DNA of 64,000 nt. Origin: Zarea fungicola (lineage: Eukaryota; Ascomycota; Sordariomycetes; Hypocreales; Cordycipitaceae). The translations under genes and the position numbers were made by a program. Positions 1-14,000 of this stretch are shown here, piece by piece. The stretch covers positions 62,001-126,000 of the forward strand of contig FWCC01000044.1 in the NCBI GenBank assembly GCA_900169235.1, read 5' to 3'. How positions within the stretch are numbered: position 1 is the first letter of the stretch; every line of letters begins with the position of its first letter. A model generated the notes under the pieces. It worked only from the letters and a program-made list of their open reading frames with translations, ran no database searches and was not told the DNA's origin.

Positions 1-3000
1 GCAGTCACCAGTGAATGCCCACACGAGAGCAAGGAGCAGTCTCTTGGCAAGAAATGCCTCGACCTGTTCCAGCTCCAGGGGAAAGTCAGAGTGCTGACCG
101 TTGTACTCGATCATGTCACGGACGGCCTTGTTGAGGAGAGAGAACAAGGTGGTGAGCACACGGGCAATGGTGAATTCCATAATGTGATTATACTTCTCGG
201 CCTTTTCCAAAGCTTGCATGACAAAATCATCACCATTGAGGTAGCCTTGAAGAAGATCGGCTGCTCGACTCTGAACGGCGAGCGTCTTGGCAGCGCTCTG
301 TCCCGTGGCGACACTGTCCTCGTCAAGATCCTCAAAGGGAACGTTGCGCAGAGCTTCGAGGTAGTTGTCAATGACCATGGCAGGTGTGACGGTCTCCTCA
401 CTGAACCAGACCATACCACAGCGACTGACAGTGGCCAGGGTTGCGTATTTGAGGGTCTCGACCTCAAACATGATGCGGACGTTTGAAGGCAGATTCAGAC
501 GCTCACCATTGGGCAAGGTAAGCAGCTTGTTGTCATCAAGAACACTGTTCAAATTTTCAACCCACTCGGGATCGACATCGCCGTCAAAGACAATCCAGTG
601 GCGCTTGGAATCTTCACCACGGAGGTTGTCGACAATCTTTCGCAGGATGCTTGTAAATAGACCATCAGTCCACTCACGGGTGGTGGAATCAAGGTTACCA
701 TAGAGCGCCTCTTTCGACATGACCTTGGAGTCGATGACATGAGAGACGCCTTCAGTACCTTCCACTCTTTGAAGAGCGTCGAGCAGCAATCTCCATGCAG
801 CGGACTTGCCACTACCGGAATTTCCAACCATCATGACACCGTGGTGAATATTTTGAATCTGGTAGAGCTGGAGAACCTTTGTCATCCAGATATCGGTGAC
901 GACAAGATGTCTCTCTGCGGCAATCGCACGAATAGCCTCCTCAAGAGCATGCAGGTTTGCTGGCACGTATTGAACACCAGGGAAGCAGTCACGCTCGATA
1001 TTTGTCATAATGTCAACGTCAGATTTGATCAGCTTCGGTGCGATTGTTTCTCGGACACTCTGGACAATAATCTCCGGCTCGACAAGTTCTGCATGACCAA
1101 GCTGGCCGTCTGTAAGGCGGGCACGCTTGAGACCACCAGAGCTAACAAGAACACTCTTGAGTGCACGCAAGCCGAAATCGTAGTGTGCTTGCTTGGATAG
1201 TTGCTTCGCGCACATGTCGAAGAATGGGACGGCTTGCTTTGAAAGTTGCTTAGCCTGGCTGAAACCCTGTGAGTAAAGCATGACTTCAGCAATGAGCTCC
1301 TTGTCGGGCCTCGACATGGCAACACTGCGGAACAGCTTCTTCAGGTTGTCCGGCAGGTTGGAACGGCCAGCATAGCCAGGGTTCATGGTAATGAAGATGC
1401 CGGTGTTCTCATTGACACGTAGCTGACGTCCAATAAGGTCAATTTGCGAGTCATCGTTTTCACCACCACGCTTTAATCCAAGCTGGATATTCTGGATCTG
1501 CTGTGAAACGGCAGATAGAATACGCTCTTCGAGACGGTTGAACTCGTCGAAACAACCCCAGGCACCAACCTGGCAAATGCCAAGGAAAATACGCCCCATG
1601 GCTTGGAAATCAAAGGTGTCGTCACAGCAGAAGACGAGGGTAAATCTACCAAGTTGCACACCGAGCGCCTTGACGGATTCGGTTTTACCAGTACCAGCAG
1701 GTCCGTATGGTGAGCCACCAAGACGCTGGCAAAGTGCTTGTGTAAGGGTCAGGAAGCAACGATCTGTCAAGGGTGTGCGCACAAGGCGCTCAGGAACACC
1801 TAGATACTCGAAGCCATAATTGAGTGTGGCATTGGCCATTTTGATGTGCAGACGCTCGATGGCAGGGCCTTGGGGTGAGTACACGTAGCGCATCTGCAGC
1901 TGCCAAAGGTAGTGTGTAGTCGAGTCTGCCTTAGTCGCAACCAACCTCTCAATCACATCTCGCTGATGAACACACTCGGTAATCATCTGTTCGCACTTCT
2001 TGCGAAGAATGACGGGCAGTTCCTCCAAAACGGTGTCGGCAAGTACGCGCAGGATCTCGACCTCGCGCTCAAACAGTTGCTGCAACGTCTGGTCGCCACT
2101 GGCAAGTGACTCTTCAACAGCAGTTGTCCAAACAGCTTGTGCCGCGAGGACGACGATCTGACTGGGGAAAACGGCCATGAACGCCCGCAGGGCAGCAGCG
2201 TCAATGGTATCAGACTTGAAGATAGGCGTGTACTGATCGACAGACTCGGCAAGAAGCTCAGCAAGGCTGGTCTTCATGCCACTCTCGAGCAAGGCAAGCC
2301 AATCGTTGATGCGGGGGGTTTGGGCCAGCGAGATTTCCTTTTTTAGCATGACAACTTCACCCTCTTTGGATGTGAATCCAGAAATGATTGTCTCGTCATC
2401 CATAACAAGGCCAGAGAGGCCAGCAAACATCTTCTTGAAGTGCTTGGCAATGCGGAGAGTATCGTTGCTGTTACCAATCATCTCAAGGAGGTCTTCGTCG
2501 CCGACAAAGTAGAATCGTGGGAACGAGACACGTTCCTTTTCCAGGTATTCACCAAGAGCCTTCTGAATCTTGTTCAACATTTCGGCAAGGCGCTCAAGAG
2601 ACTTTTGCGCGTTGGGGATGTTGAGGACATCAAGCACGTATGGCGTTTTATTGGCTTTTTTCATGACAGCCAGGAATTCGCTGTTAATGTTTTGGAAACG
2701 GCCGGACTCGATAGGCAGAAGGTGTTTGATGTCCGCGTTTCCGGTGAAGACACCTTCAAGGTACACCCATTGTCGTTGCACATCGATCCAGACGTCAAAA
2801 AGGACGTGAACTCTGTTTAGTTTGTCCTCCCAGGCGACAGCTTCCTCCTCAAATTCTTTGTAGTAAGGCGAGTGCTTCATGGCCTGTAACGAGTTTAGGT
2901 TTTCACTGCACTTGGCGAACAAATCGTCCCATCCGCGAATGAGTCTGCATTTGTTCTGATAGTTGACCATTTCCAGCGCGTAATTTTGCCAAGTCTCGCG

Positions 3001-6000
3001 GACTTGCTTCAGGAATTCTTCGAGAGCCATTTCGCCTTGAGCCTGGGCAATGATATCTTTGACGACAGCTTCCGTGGCTACAAGGTTCAGGTCCCAGACG
3101 TCGCCGAGTGTCATGGAACTAGGAGAGAAGCGCTTTTGCGGCTTGATCTGCTTGTAAATCTTGTGCCAGTGACGTTCGCGGATGGCATCAGACTTTAGGT
3201 CAGAAAGAATGGGGTTGACCTTGAGGAAACCCTTGAGAATGCTCTGGACATGTTCGAAGGCAGCGTACTGTCGCATTCTGCTTGGCATTTCCCTGGTACT
3301 CTTGATGAGATCATCAACCTTGGATCGAATCTTGCGGGGTTGAACAGCCGTCCAAAGAATGTCTCGTGTTTCATTGAGGTTTGCCCATATGGTAGACAGG
3401 TTGGACCAGACTGACTGGAAGTCACGGACTTCCTCTAAAGTAGCTTCAAGCGAATTGTCAGGGGATCCAGGAAGATCTAAGGCCTCCTTGGCTTTAATAA
3501 CTTGCTGAAGATCCTCCTGAATGGCAGAAATGCGAGTTTCAAAGCCGCTGAGGGTAGCGGAAGCGGCATCCGGCTGGATGGTACCAGAAACGGGTTTGTC
3601 CTCGTTCCATTGGGCAACAATCTCGGCAATGCGTCCACTGACCAGCTTATCTTGCGCAATAATGTTGGCGCGCATTGCATCGGATTGCTCTTCCATGACA
3701 CGAGACTTCTTTTCAAGAATCTCCTTGAGAGCCTCCCACTGGCTGTCGATTTGCTCAATGTGTAGCCAGTCGGTTGGGAAATGGTATCGCTGGCGAACTA
3801 GAGTGGATTGTCCTTGGCGGAACATATCGATCTCGGGAGCCCACAGCTTCACATTACGCTTGCAAGTCTGAACAGCAGTGATAAATTGGACAGCCTGAGC
3901 TGTGGACGAGGTATCGGAGCTCTGGCCCTCCAAGCTCTTGCGGGCCTTCTCAATGTCCGCATTAACTTCGCGCATACGGTTTCCGAGGCGACCAGCAAAC
4001 TTGATGAGAATCTCTTGCTGCCACTGATCATACTTGGCATTGACCTTTGTTTGTACTTGGTCGTAATCAATAGTGAGGTGGCCAAAGGAGCGGCTGACCT
4101 CCTGTGTATCAAAAGTCGTGCGAACCTTGCGAATATCTTGCAGGCATTCCAACCAGCGGGGAAGGTGATCGCCAAGCATGTCGTAGACTTGTTCCGATTG
4201 CAGGTCCCACAGAGACTGGAACTGGAGCCACTTGTCGACATAGGCACTAATCTCTTGCAGTTTCTTTTCGACCGAATAGTATACACGTTGGAGCATATCG
4301 GCACACTCGGTGGGGAGATCGGTGAAGCGAGCCTCGTCGGTCACGGTGGTGTTTAGACTCATCTGGTAGCGAGCAGCCTTGATCTTACGCAGATTGCATA
4401 CAATACCGAGCCAGTCGTGTAGGTGCAAGAACCAACTGGCTCTTGCATACTCCATTGGTGGGTCAAGATAGATGACTTGGTTGCGCATGGCTACTTCTAG
4501 AACGAGGCGCTTCATCGTTGGTCCTGTTGGCTTGGACTCGTCATCAACTGTAACTTTGCGGCGGCTGCCTTCCGGCGCTTCGTCCTCGAATGCTGCGATC
4601 CACGCCTGAATGGCACCATGTAAACGATTGAGAAGTACATGCTGAATCTTTTTGTTCAGGTCACGGACCCAAAAATCGAGGTTGACGTACTGCTCCAAAT
4701 TCAGCTGATCAACTGCAGCTTGAATAGTGTCAAGTCGTAACTGGAAAGCAGAAGCATCATAATCGCACGAAGCGAGTTCCTTCAGTGCCTGCTCAACAGT
4801 GGTGTGGATGTAGCTTAAAGCGACGGCTTTGGACTGCAGTACAGAAACTGCAGCTGCGAAGCTGCGAATGAACATGCCGTGCTTGCTCTCCGTGTTCTTT
4901 GATAGACCGTAGTCATTGGAACCAGGTAGGAGAGACCTTGTCTGTCTCTGGTCTGTGTAGAAGAGCTCGTGTGAGTTGATAAACGATTCCCATCGCAGAG
5001 GAACACCATCGGCGATGAGCTTGTAGACATCGTTTCGGTAGCCGTTTAGTAGGACAGACTCCTCGCCCATGGTTGATATTTGGCGGAGCGTTTGTGACAG
5101 GGTTCGGACACTTTCCATGAGACTAACAGCATAAGGGTACACACGCTTGGCATCCTTCGAGACAGTTGTGACGGCATGCGGAACAGAGTACGACTGCCAT
5201 GTCAGATTGCGGGTCTCCTTAAATAGGGTGATGATTTGAGGGTCGAAATTGACAGCAAGCTCAAAGATACCTCCAGCGGACCGGACGCGAGCGATATCAA
5301 ATAGCTGGCCGGAGATGGAAATCTTGCGCCGACCAACATCTGCTAGCCAAGCTTCGTATATGCGGGCAGTGTCAAGCTTATGCTTGAACAGCTCACTCTC
5401 TTCTTGGAGCTTGTGGCCTTCAGCGTGAAAAGTCCAGTCGGGGCCAAGAACGGCTTCAACTTTACGCATGTAGCCATCCAGCTGGAATTCAATCTGACGT
5501 GCCCATATGATGGCCCCCGATACTGGAGGCAAGTCGCGCAACTGAGCCATTGCATGAGCTTCCGAGTGCCCGTACTGCTGCTTAAACCTCTCATGCAGGC
5601 CGTTAATGGCTTGCTTGACGTGGTCCATGAGCTGGTTCTGGTACTCCTGAATAGCACCGCGAATTTTGGGGCGCACAAAGAGCGCATTGAACTTGGAAAA
5701 GACGCGGAACATTTCGTTGGCAGTCTTAGCCGTCGCCAGGCGATCACGGAGTCGGGCAATAATGGAGTTTTCTACTCTTGTTGTGCGCTCGTTGTAGAGG
5801 TTCTCCGCCAGGACCCAGCGCTCCTTGCCTTGCTCGGTGACGTCCAACATGTCAACATTTTGCAGAGCCTCCCAAGCCTGTTGAACTTCGTCGACGGCAT
5901 CAACGTCACCCATCTCCTCCATGACGACGCCGTTGGTAGTGGTAGTCTCTGTGGTTCCGGGGATTGTAGCATTCGGACCTAGAACGTTAACGATAGTGCG

Positions 6001-7612
6001 CTGCAGTTGTTCGTGGTTGTCACGGAATGTGGTGACGTATACGATGCGTGATTCAAGTTCTGAGTGCTTCTTGTTAATTTTGATGGGAATAAACTTTTCG
6101 TTTCTGCGACGCGTCACTTCACGAGCGACCTTGGTAAACTCCTTGATGTTGTCCTCCCATGTACGAAAGATGTCATCGCATATGCGCATGATTGCCTGGA
6201 ACTGCTGGTAGTCGATGTTGACCAGCTCCGTGCCGGGTAGCAATCGGTGAAGTACATCATCCAAGTCGGCAGAGATTGCTTCGACCAGCCGCAGCGCTCT
6301 GTGAATCGGGTAGGGGCAGATTCTCAACTTTTTATTCAGATGATTGAAGATTTGCGAAATGGCTTCCTGGACCTTAGAGAGCGACGTAGCAGACAGCAAC
6401 TCATCCAAGGGAAAGTCACGCATGAGCTGGTTGTACTTTTGCACCTTCTCCATTGCCTCCTTGAGACCTGTGTCAGCCGTGAAGCTGACAGTTGCTTGGA
6501 AACGCTTGGCATGCTTCAAAATCTCGAGTGTCAGCAGAACACCTTCGCTTCGAAGCTGTCCCTCAATGCCTTCTAATGCCGACTCCATGGACAGCCAAAA
6601 GTTGACCTCTTGGCTTGCGGTGCTAAATTCTTGATTGGTAGTAGACGCAGGATCCTTGGTCATTTTCGTGACACCTTGAATTGACTTGATCCAGCTGTTG
6701 ACACTAGCCTGCAGGCGGTTTAGAAAGGTACTGTCCTGAAGCAGCGTTGGCGGTATAGCATCGATCGAAGGTCGGCCATGGCGGGACTCGGCATCTTCAA
6801 GCGCATTCTGGACGATGGAGTGGAACGTCAAGGATATTTCGGGGATGTCGACATTTTGCTGAAGATGGAGCAGGCTGAGCTCCAGATCGTTGAGCCTCTT
6901 TTTGGTAACGGGAATGCCAGTCTTGGCATCAATGTCGGCACGACCGCGCAGTCCGTTGGCAGACTGCTGACTCTTGGTATTGGCATCGAAATAAGGCACC
7001 AAGGCGTGGTGCACCTGCGAATGTAGCACTTCCCATGGAGAAATACTGCTTCCCTGCTCTCCCACGGCGGCGTTGAGGGCAGCAGGACCGGGCAAGTTTG
7101 TGATGAATATTTGTGATGTGAGCGATCGGGTCGGGTCGATCGGCTGTGGGGATTTTAGTAAGACGAGAGACGCGACAGTTGTGGCCGACGACGAAATCTC
7201 CGGCGTCAGCGTATAGCAGAAAGTTGAGGAAACTGTGCAAAGGTTTAACGTTAGCTATCGGAAGCAAAGGAGCTCCTGGGTCGAGCTCTGTCAGGGCACA
7301 GGTGTATAGCCACATACCTGCGACATCGCTTCCGGTGTCGACTGCGGAAGACGCAGCAATGTCCTTTTGAATATAGAGCACATTCTGGTTGTCGTTAGCA
7401 AATCGAGAGCAGCGAGCTACCGTTTCGGCATGCCGGGAGCTGTGCAACAAATTTCCTGATTGCTGAAGCTCCTCTCTGGTCGCACCGAGTGCCACGAGAC
7501 AGATGGCAACGAGATGATCAAGCACGCGCTCAGGTTCAATAGTCTGGAAAGGAGCCGGTGAGGAGAGTCCGTTGGGGGCGATGCCCGAGGATGGCGGCGA
7601 CGAGACTTCCAT
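1..7612 (-). CDS. nudA: Cytoplasmic dynein heavy chain, N-terminal part (cut by window edge)
   Basis: Motor subunit of cytoplasmic dynein, which moves nuclei and vesicles toward microtubule minus ends. Two exons are visible: 7318-7612 and 1-7232. The intron 7233-7317 has donor GTATGT, branch GCTAAC and acceptor CAG, and phase is kept (295 nt then TT completes a Val codon). The 7,527 nt give 2,509 codons of the roughly 4,300 usual for fungal dyneins; the rest lies before base 1. The tail and linker are followed by the AAA1 Walker A motif GPAGTGKT (1681-1704, near residue 1940) with Walker B CFDEFNR near 1534-1554, then the AAA2 P-loop GNSGSGKS (802-825, near residue 2233). ATG at 7612 opens a typical N-terminus in which a CSRFANDNQ stretch is followed by an IQKDI motif. 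AAA3-AAA6, the stalk and the microtubule-binding domain are not in the window. Identity is very secure. Confidence 0.97.
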
Positions 7613-8905
7613 GGCGGTGTATTAAAACGAAAACTAGATGCCGCGGCAAGAAGGGCCGCGTCAGGGTCCGGAAAAGAAGGAGAGTAAAAATTAGAGGTAG
7701 AGGAAATTCACGACGCAAAGGCTAGACCATCAAACAGACCATATCCGATGGAGGCTGTTCTGAAATTGAGAGGGGAGTGTCGAATTAAAAGTAATTAAGG
7801 GTTTCTGCGTCTTGGAGAATAGCAAATCGACAGAAAGCTGAATGCTGAATGTAGTCTCGATTGCTGTTGTGTCGGCCAGCAAAATCAGGGTGCGCTGGGT
7901 GCTAGAAAATCTCAGGGGTGTCAGGAACGAAACGGGGGGTATCGGTGCCGCGACGGGGATAGGCAACGGCAAAGGCAAGAAAACGACGAAAGAGTCAAAT
8001 GCAGTTTGATGATTCTAAAGAACAAGAGCGGGCCGGCAAATGATGGCCCGTTTGCACCAATAAAAAGAGAAGGTATTAAAGGAATCAGTGCAGTTGCGCA
8101 GCAATGCAATCAGCGATGTTTCGAAATGGAGGTGAGGTGTGCTGTTGCTTGGGTACCACTGCTCAGGTACCTGCACGCCAAATTAGGCAGTAGGTAAATG
8201 AAAAGTAATGCACCACAGTGGGGGCAGGTACCTGGTCTGTAACTACCCAGGTACAAACTACTGGGTATACTCTAGTACGCAACTTTGCGACGTACCTAGG
8301 CTGCGGCAAGGTACGCGACTTGTGGTGGGGTCCGCGGCCTGGCTCGTCGCGCCCCATGGGAATGTGGGTTGATGAACAGGTACCATACATAAGTATGTAC
8401 CTACATAAATGGTATGGCTAAACTGGTAAGCCGGCCAAGTGTTAAACCAGTCGCGCCACAGACATGAGGTAAAGTATCATTCTCATGTCTTGAATAACTA
8501 CGACACGCAAGTAACGTAAGACACGAGTATTCAAAGAGAAGAAATTGGTGAAAGAGAGAAGAATACGGTCAATATTCTGCTTGAGTAGCAACTAGAATTG
8601 AAACTTAAATGAGCCCAAAAATCATGTCATCAGACTCCTTTATGTAAACGTCACCGGTGTGACCTGTCAGGCTACTCCCTTGCATCCCAAGTGTTCCCCT
8701 ACTGATGATATAGGTATACTAAAAAAATAAAGCATGACCAACGCCTCATGTCAAGAAACGCCACGTATGACCCAGCCAACGTTGATAAAAACAGGCTATA
8801 AAACATCCAGTCAATATACCGTGTGCTATGCAGACCGTGTTCCCACATTGTTCATCCTCAAGAGACTACAGCCACTCCAAACCCGAATTCTTCCAAAATC
8901 ATCAT
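7613..8905. other. Intergenic region: dynein promoter and GTAC-rich cluster
   Basis: No gene is supported here. The part near 7613-8100 is the likely promoter and leader of the minus-strand dynein gene. Bases 8150-8405 hold nine GTAC tetramers, mostly within GGTACC or GTACCT contexts. The last 500 bases are the 3' flank of the FAR1-type gene. Open frames here are short and low in coding character. Confidence 0.6.
8150..8405. repeat. Cluster of GTAC/GGTACCT motifs
   Basis: Nine GTAC tetramers occur in about 256 bases where about one is expected by chance. Most are extended as GGTACC, AGGTAC or GTACCTA, and the motif is palindromic. Similar clusters recur at about 12090-12170, 12921-12960 and 21090-21205, always between genes. 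Confidence 0.7.
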
Positions 8906-11025
8906 TCATGGCACTAAATGGCTCCCACTAGCATTGCTTCCTTCAGTTCCTGCGAGTCTCTCTCGTTGCACCATAACTCTCTCGTTACAGATGTCGATGA
9001 ACATTTCGAATTTAACAATAAGTGCTTCCTTCTCTTTCAACTTGGCATTAAGCGCGTCAATTTCTTTCTGCTTTTCCTCTTCCATTTTCTTCATGTCCTC
9101 ACGGGCTTTGGACAGCTCCCGCCGCAGATCAGCTCGGATGCGGTCTTCAGGCGACTGAGCCGTCTTGGTGTATATGGCTGGCCGGTTTTCGGCAATTCCA
9201 GTAGCGACTTTTGTAGGGTTACGATTAATCGCGGCTCGGGCATTGTAAATGTCCCTCGGCAAGAGGTGACATTCAGGGTTATCAATCTGCAAAATCTGCA
9301 ATGTCTCAGGGACACCGGCTCCTGTTGGAGCTTGAAGGTTAGTACAAGCATGCAGCAGGGGGGCGTGAAAGACCTACCATTGTCTTTGAGGCGCTTGACT
9401 GCGGCCACCATTTTGCTATCCAGTTTCCGCGCTGCAGGGTGCTCAGAAGGTCCCTCGCTGGGACCGTGGTTATGAGTCAGATGCTGTGGATTGGGTCGGT
9501 AGCGAATAGTCCACTGTGTGCGCTGTTCAATAGCAAAGAAGCCGAAAGGGCAGTCGCACTTGCGAGATGACGTCTTGCGCTTGCGGAATTCAGGGCTAAC
9601 ACGGCTTGGAGGTTTTCCGGCACGGTCGCATACAAACAGCACCTTTTTCAATCCGGGTACAGTCTTCTTTGAGCGGCCAATGACAATCGCGTAACCAACG
9701 GAGGTGCAATAGCGAAGTACAGCTTTTTGAACAGCTTCGAGGGTGGGATAACTGCCACCCTCGGGAGGGGGGGACATCATTTCACCCATGGGTTGTGATG
9801 GCACAAAGCTAGGGTCGTTACGCAGCTTGACATCAAGTGCGTTAGGGTCTTCGGCTTCTAGGTGGCTGTCCATGTCAAGGTCTTCAACAGTGTGGTCCTC
9901 CTGGGCCTGGGGGAGCTGGGCCGGGGCAACCTGTGGTGTTGAATGAGCCTGCTGCGCCTGCGGAGTACGGCTCTTAGCCTGGAGCTGTGGCGTTTTCTGG
10001 TGGTTGGAGGAACTTTGCTGCTGCTGCTGAATGGGCGGTTGCTGCTTTACTTGGGGTTGAGGAGTATGCTGAGGAGGCGGTGGCTGAGGTTGTGATTGCT
10101 GCTTTTGCTGGGCCTGATGTTGCTGCTGCTGGACTTGCTGCTGCTGGGCTTGATGTTGGGCTTGTTGGTGCGCTTGTTGCTGGGCTTGCTGTTGAGCTTG
10201 CTGTTGAGCTTGCTGTTGAGCTTGCTGTTGGGCTTGTTGCTGAGCCTGCTGCTGCTGCAGTGACTGGTGTGGTTGGTGCAGCGTATGGGCCTGGTGTGCA
10301 GGGTGTTGTTGGTGACCCTGATGCCCTGGATGGCCGGCGTGTGTTTGATGAGCCTGGTGAGCCTGGTGCTGCTGGTTTTGATGCTGCTGCTGCTGAGACT
10401 GTTGAGACTGCTGCGCCTGGTGACTCTGTTGGCTGTGGTGTGCAGTAAGCGGTTGAGAAGGGTGGCCCTGTTGCTGCTGCTGGTGATGCTGGTGTGGGTG
10501 CTGGCCATGTTGCTGTTGCGTCTGGTGTCCAGGGTGTTGTTGATGGTGGTGCGGGTGCTGCTGCTGCTGATGCTGTTGTTGCTGCTGATGCTGTTGTTGC
10601 TGCTGCTGCTGTTGCTGCTGGTGGTGGTGGGAGAGTATTGGGTCGTGTTGAACTGGCTGGCTCATAGATCCGGGGAAGAGCATCGGCGGCGGGTTCGACT
10701 GCGGCATCTGCTGGCGAGGTCCAGCACGCTGGCGCTGGGGGGCGAGACCAGTGAGAGTTTGAGGGTTTGGTGTACGCGAAGGTCCATTGCCAACATTGCC
10801 GTTCATTTGGTTCGCGTTGGCGAAGAGGGGATGGGTATAGGCGCCCTGCGGTTGCTGGGGCGTGTAGGCATGAGGTTGGTAGGGGGAGGCTGCGTGGGGT
10901 GCGGGCGACTGCTTGTTGGGCTGGTTTGGGTGCGACGACGGGAACGCAGGATTGCGATGAAGGGCAGCCTGGGGGAAATTCAAGGCGGCGTGCGCATTGG
11001 AGCCAGACGGTCCCAAGGTCGACAT
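8906..11025 (-). CDS. Glutamine-rich protein with FAR1-type DNA-binding domain
   Basis: Probably a nuclear DNA-binding regulator derived from a Mutator-like transposase. Exons are 9378-11025 and 8906-9321. The 56-bp intron (9322-9377) has donor GTAGGT, branch TACTAAC and acceptor CAACAG, and joins codons as DNG-AGVPETLQ. The product is 687 residues. About residues 130-340 are almost pure Gln, His and Ala, including repeated AQQQ units. The FAR1 domain lies at about residues 425-545, with a C-F/C-X2-F pattern around RKCDCPFGF and a terminal LTHNHGPSEGP zinc-ligand motif. The second exon carries a charged coiled coil (LRRELSKAREDMKKMEEEK and on) near the C-terminus. The start at 11025 gives MSTLGPSGSN. 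FAR1 domains bind DNA in plant FHY3/FAR1 and fungal Aft-like proteins; the target here is unknown. No transposase catalytic region is present, so this looks like a domesticated gene and not an active element. Confidence 0.85.
10050..10630. repeat. Trinucleotide-rich coding repeat (CTG/TTG, polyGln/His)
   Basis: The plus strand is dominated by CTG, TTG and TGG triplets, read on the minus strand as CAG/CAA Gln and CAC/CAT His codons. At 10190-10250 a 12-15 bp unit (TTGAGCTTGCTG-like) repeats several times and encodes the AQQQ repeats of the FAR1-type protein. The mixed CAG/CAA use limits pure slippage runs. Confidence 0.85.
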
Positions 11026-14000
11026 GGCGGGCGGGCGGGATGTTTGCTTTGAGGGGCGTGCTTTGTCGAAGAGGATCGGGAAGCAAAGTACGAGACGCGA
11101 CAGGACCCGGCTAGAAGCGAAGAGCCTAGGCTAGGGTTGAACTATTTTTTTTGTGGCAAGCCCGTGCAACGGCAACGGGCTGTGCAACTCCCGCGAGCGG
11201 AGATGGCTAGATAATTGCGGGAAAGAAGAAGGTAGCGGCGAAGGAGAAGGGGAAGAAAAGAAAAGAAAAAAAGAAGTGCAACCAACAGCAACCGACAAAC
11301 GCGACAGCAAGGCGGATGGAATTTGTTATGTGTGGCAGTGTTCGTTACCCAAGGTGTTTCGGACAGACCGCGCGTTAGCGGGGCCGGGTAGAGAGAAGGG
11401 CTAGACAGCGCACGGTAAGGCGAGGGATTTCGTAGTGGTGGTGGCGGCGGACAACGGTGTGTGGCAGAGAGCAAGGCGGCGAGCGTTGACCAAGAAAAAA
11501 AAAGAACTTGATGCCTGCCTTGCACCCGATACAATATCAGGTTGGGAAGGAGGCGAGGTTGTAAAGAAAGAAAAAAAATAACCCTGGACGTAAATTTGTT
11601 TGGGGGTGTCGATAAATTCGATGGGCTGGTTAGGTAGAGGCGTGGAGGTTGCAGCAGCGCTTGATGGGAGGTGTGGGCAGAGGAGGAGTGAGAAGAAGGA
11701 GGAGAAAGAAAGGGCGGAGAGGGGAGGAGAAGGCGAGAAAGAAATAAGGTAAAGAGGGTGGGCGTGTGGCCAGACCAGAATGAGACTAGAGAGGAGCAGA
11801 CGACAGACACGGCAGACACGGCAGACGACTTGACAGAAACCCCCAGTTGAACCAAGCCAAGCCATTTTCTACTGGATGAGCCAGCCACCATTACCAGAGA
11901 CCCTCTTTGATGTACATAATTTTATCCAACGCTCCTCTGGGGAGGGGCGGCACAGTGCCCCATGTGTACAGATTACTGGTGGGCAAAACTAGGTGTATAT
12001 TGTCTCATTTACTCTTTTGTTCTGTGCTTTGCTACTTTGCCACTTGATGAGCGGACTGTGCTGCAACTTGTCAAGTCTAGGTAGTTTGGTCCGCCAAGTA
12101 AATACCTAAATGAGGTACTATAGGTAATAGATAGACGTAGGTTGTGTACCGGTACAATAGTACTCCGTTTGTAGGAGTGGCGCTGTGGTATGCGCCACGT
12201 ACACCAACACAGTAAGAGGCCATTGGTTCTTGTTGCCCATTCAAATTCATAAATCTCAAGTGGCTCAATTTCCAACTGCAAGGATAGTGTGAAAATAGCG
12301 TAAAAAATAGTCAAACTACGACATCATATGTTGCACAAATCTCTCTGTGCCGTCGTAGAGATGATCCAACCGTGCTGATTAGTTTATTAGTTTTGGCGCT
12401 GTCATCAAAGACACCAGCACTACTGACTACCTTGTTAGTACCTATAAATATTACCTTGCTTTTCGGGGTAAAATGCTTCAGGGACGTAGAATTAGTACCC
12501 AGTTTGCCAGTATGTACAACGAGTCGCATGTCCGCTTTCCTGGCTAATTGACCAAAGTCTGGAGAGTTTGCAGTTCTACACCTGTTGCTGAATGTGAAAT
12601 ACATATTCCACTTTTCAATCGGGAGACAAGCACTTTCTGTAGATGGCATCCACTGGTTGTAATCATGTTCTGCGTCTCCGTGTCAGTTCCCACTGTACTG
12701 GTATGGACTAGCCTGAGAGTCACTTGTCAGCAGTAACCTGCCAACCTGCCTGCTGTCCGGCTGACGGAAGAAGAAAAAGAAAGAAGAAAAGAAAATACAG
12801 CCACGAGTCAGCTTTTCTTCAATATCTCACTGGTTGCCAGAATCTTCCAGTACAGCACCAGAGATCGGCATTGGCGATACCATCAAGGCATTTTTTTTAA
12901 GCGCCACCCGTTTTGTGTGGAAGTAGGTACGGTTAGTACCTAGTTTTAGGTAACCTAGCAAATTCGCCACTTTGAGGCTGGTGTCAACGTTGGCCATTAG
13001 TTTAGTTGTGAAGCTGCTCCACATCTACTTACCCGGTACTCGTTTGTAGTAGGTTTCTTCGGCATTGTATGCTTTATCTGAGTGTAAACTGTGTCCGTGT
13101 TGTGCTTTTTAAGGTAAAGAAAATTGGGTTGTGACTCTTTACACTTTTTTTTTTTTATTCGAATCTGTCCTGGCTGAGACCAAGTGTCTTGACAATGCAT
13201 AATTGTACGATGATTCCAGAGGCCCAGTTAAAGCCGTATGAGCACACGCCACTAGCTCTAAAGTAGTCCAGTACTTTCTCTGTTGAGTCCAAATGCACAA
13301 AGATAACTTGATAGAGATGCGAACAAACATTAACCAGAACTAAACCAGATAAATAACACCATCAACAACATCAGTTCATCGTGCAACACACCTTGTCGAT
13401 ACCCACCTCACAGCACAGCACAGCACAGCACAGCACACAAGAAACATCATCATGTCTCCATCTCTCGGCACGCCTACTTTAGTACCAAGGTACCATCCCA
13501 ACCAACCCACAGAGGATCTTGTGCCAGGGACCACCAACCACACCACTTCCACATCAGGGCGGGGCCGCTTCTCAGCCCAACACACCCCCGTAGCTCCTCA
13601 GTTCCAGAAGCCCCTGCCCATAACACACCTGAAGACTCCCGTCCTTTACACTCACTTGTCCACCTCACGGCATTGGGTTGCAGGTTTGCCTGCTCCGTAA
13701 GATACCTAGCTTGTTAACGACTCCGTCCATGTCAGTATCCAATCCAGCGCCAAAGTAGACCCCCTTCCCACAGTCAATCTCTCCGGATCTCCAACTGGGC
13801 TGAATCCACACCCCATGCCCCTGCTTTGGAGAACAAAAGTCGTCACTATCACAACCCTTGTCAAGACATTTGTTTATTTGCAGCATGCTTTTAAGTGTGG
13901 CTATAGTACAAGGCTTCTCTTTGTTTGCTTCACCATATACAAGCTGCAATACACATACAAAAAACCACTCGATAGAAGAAAGCCATATAAAAAACCAAAA

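Noticed and set aside
9974..11086. Long open frames on both strands overlapping the FAR1-type gene (up to 370 codons)
   Set aside because: They arise from the CAG/CTG triplet repeat, which is stop-free in every frame; only the frame with the FAR1 domain is supported.
11142..11891. 249-codon minus-strand frame
   Set aside because: Low-complexity Ser/Leu/Pro text from a pyrimidine-rich promoter tract; no domain and no conserved pattern.
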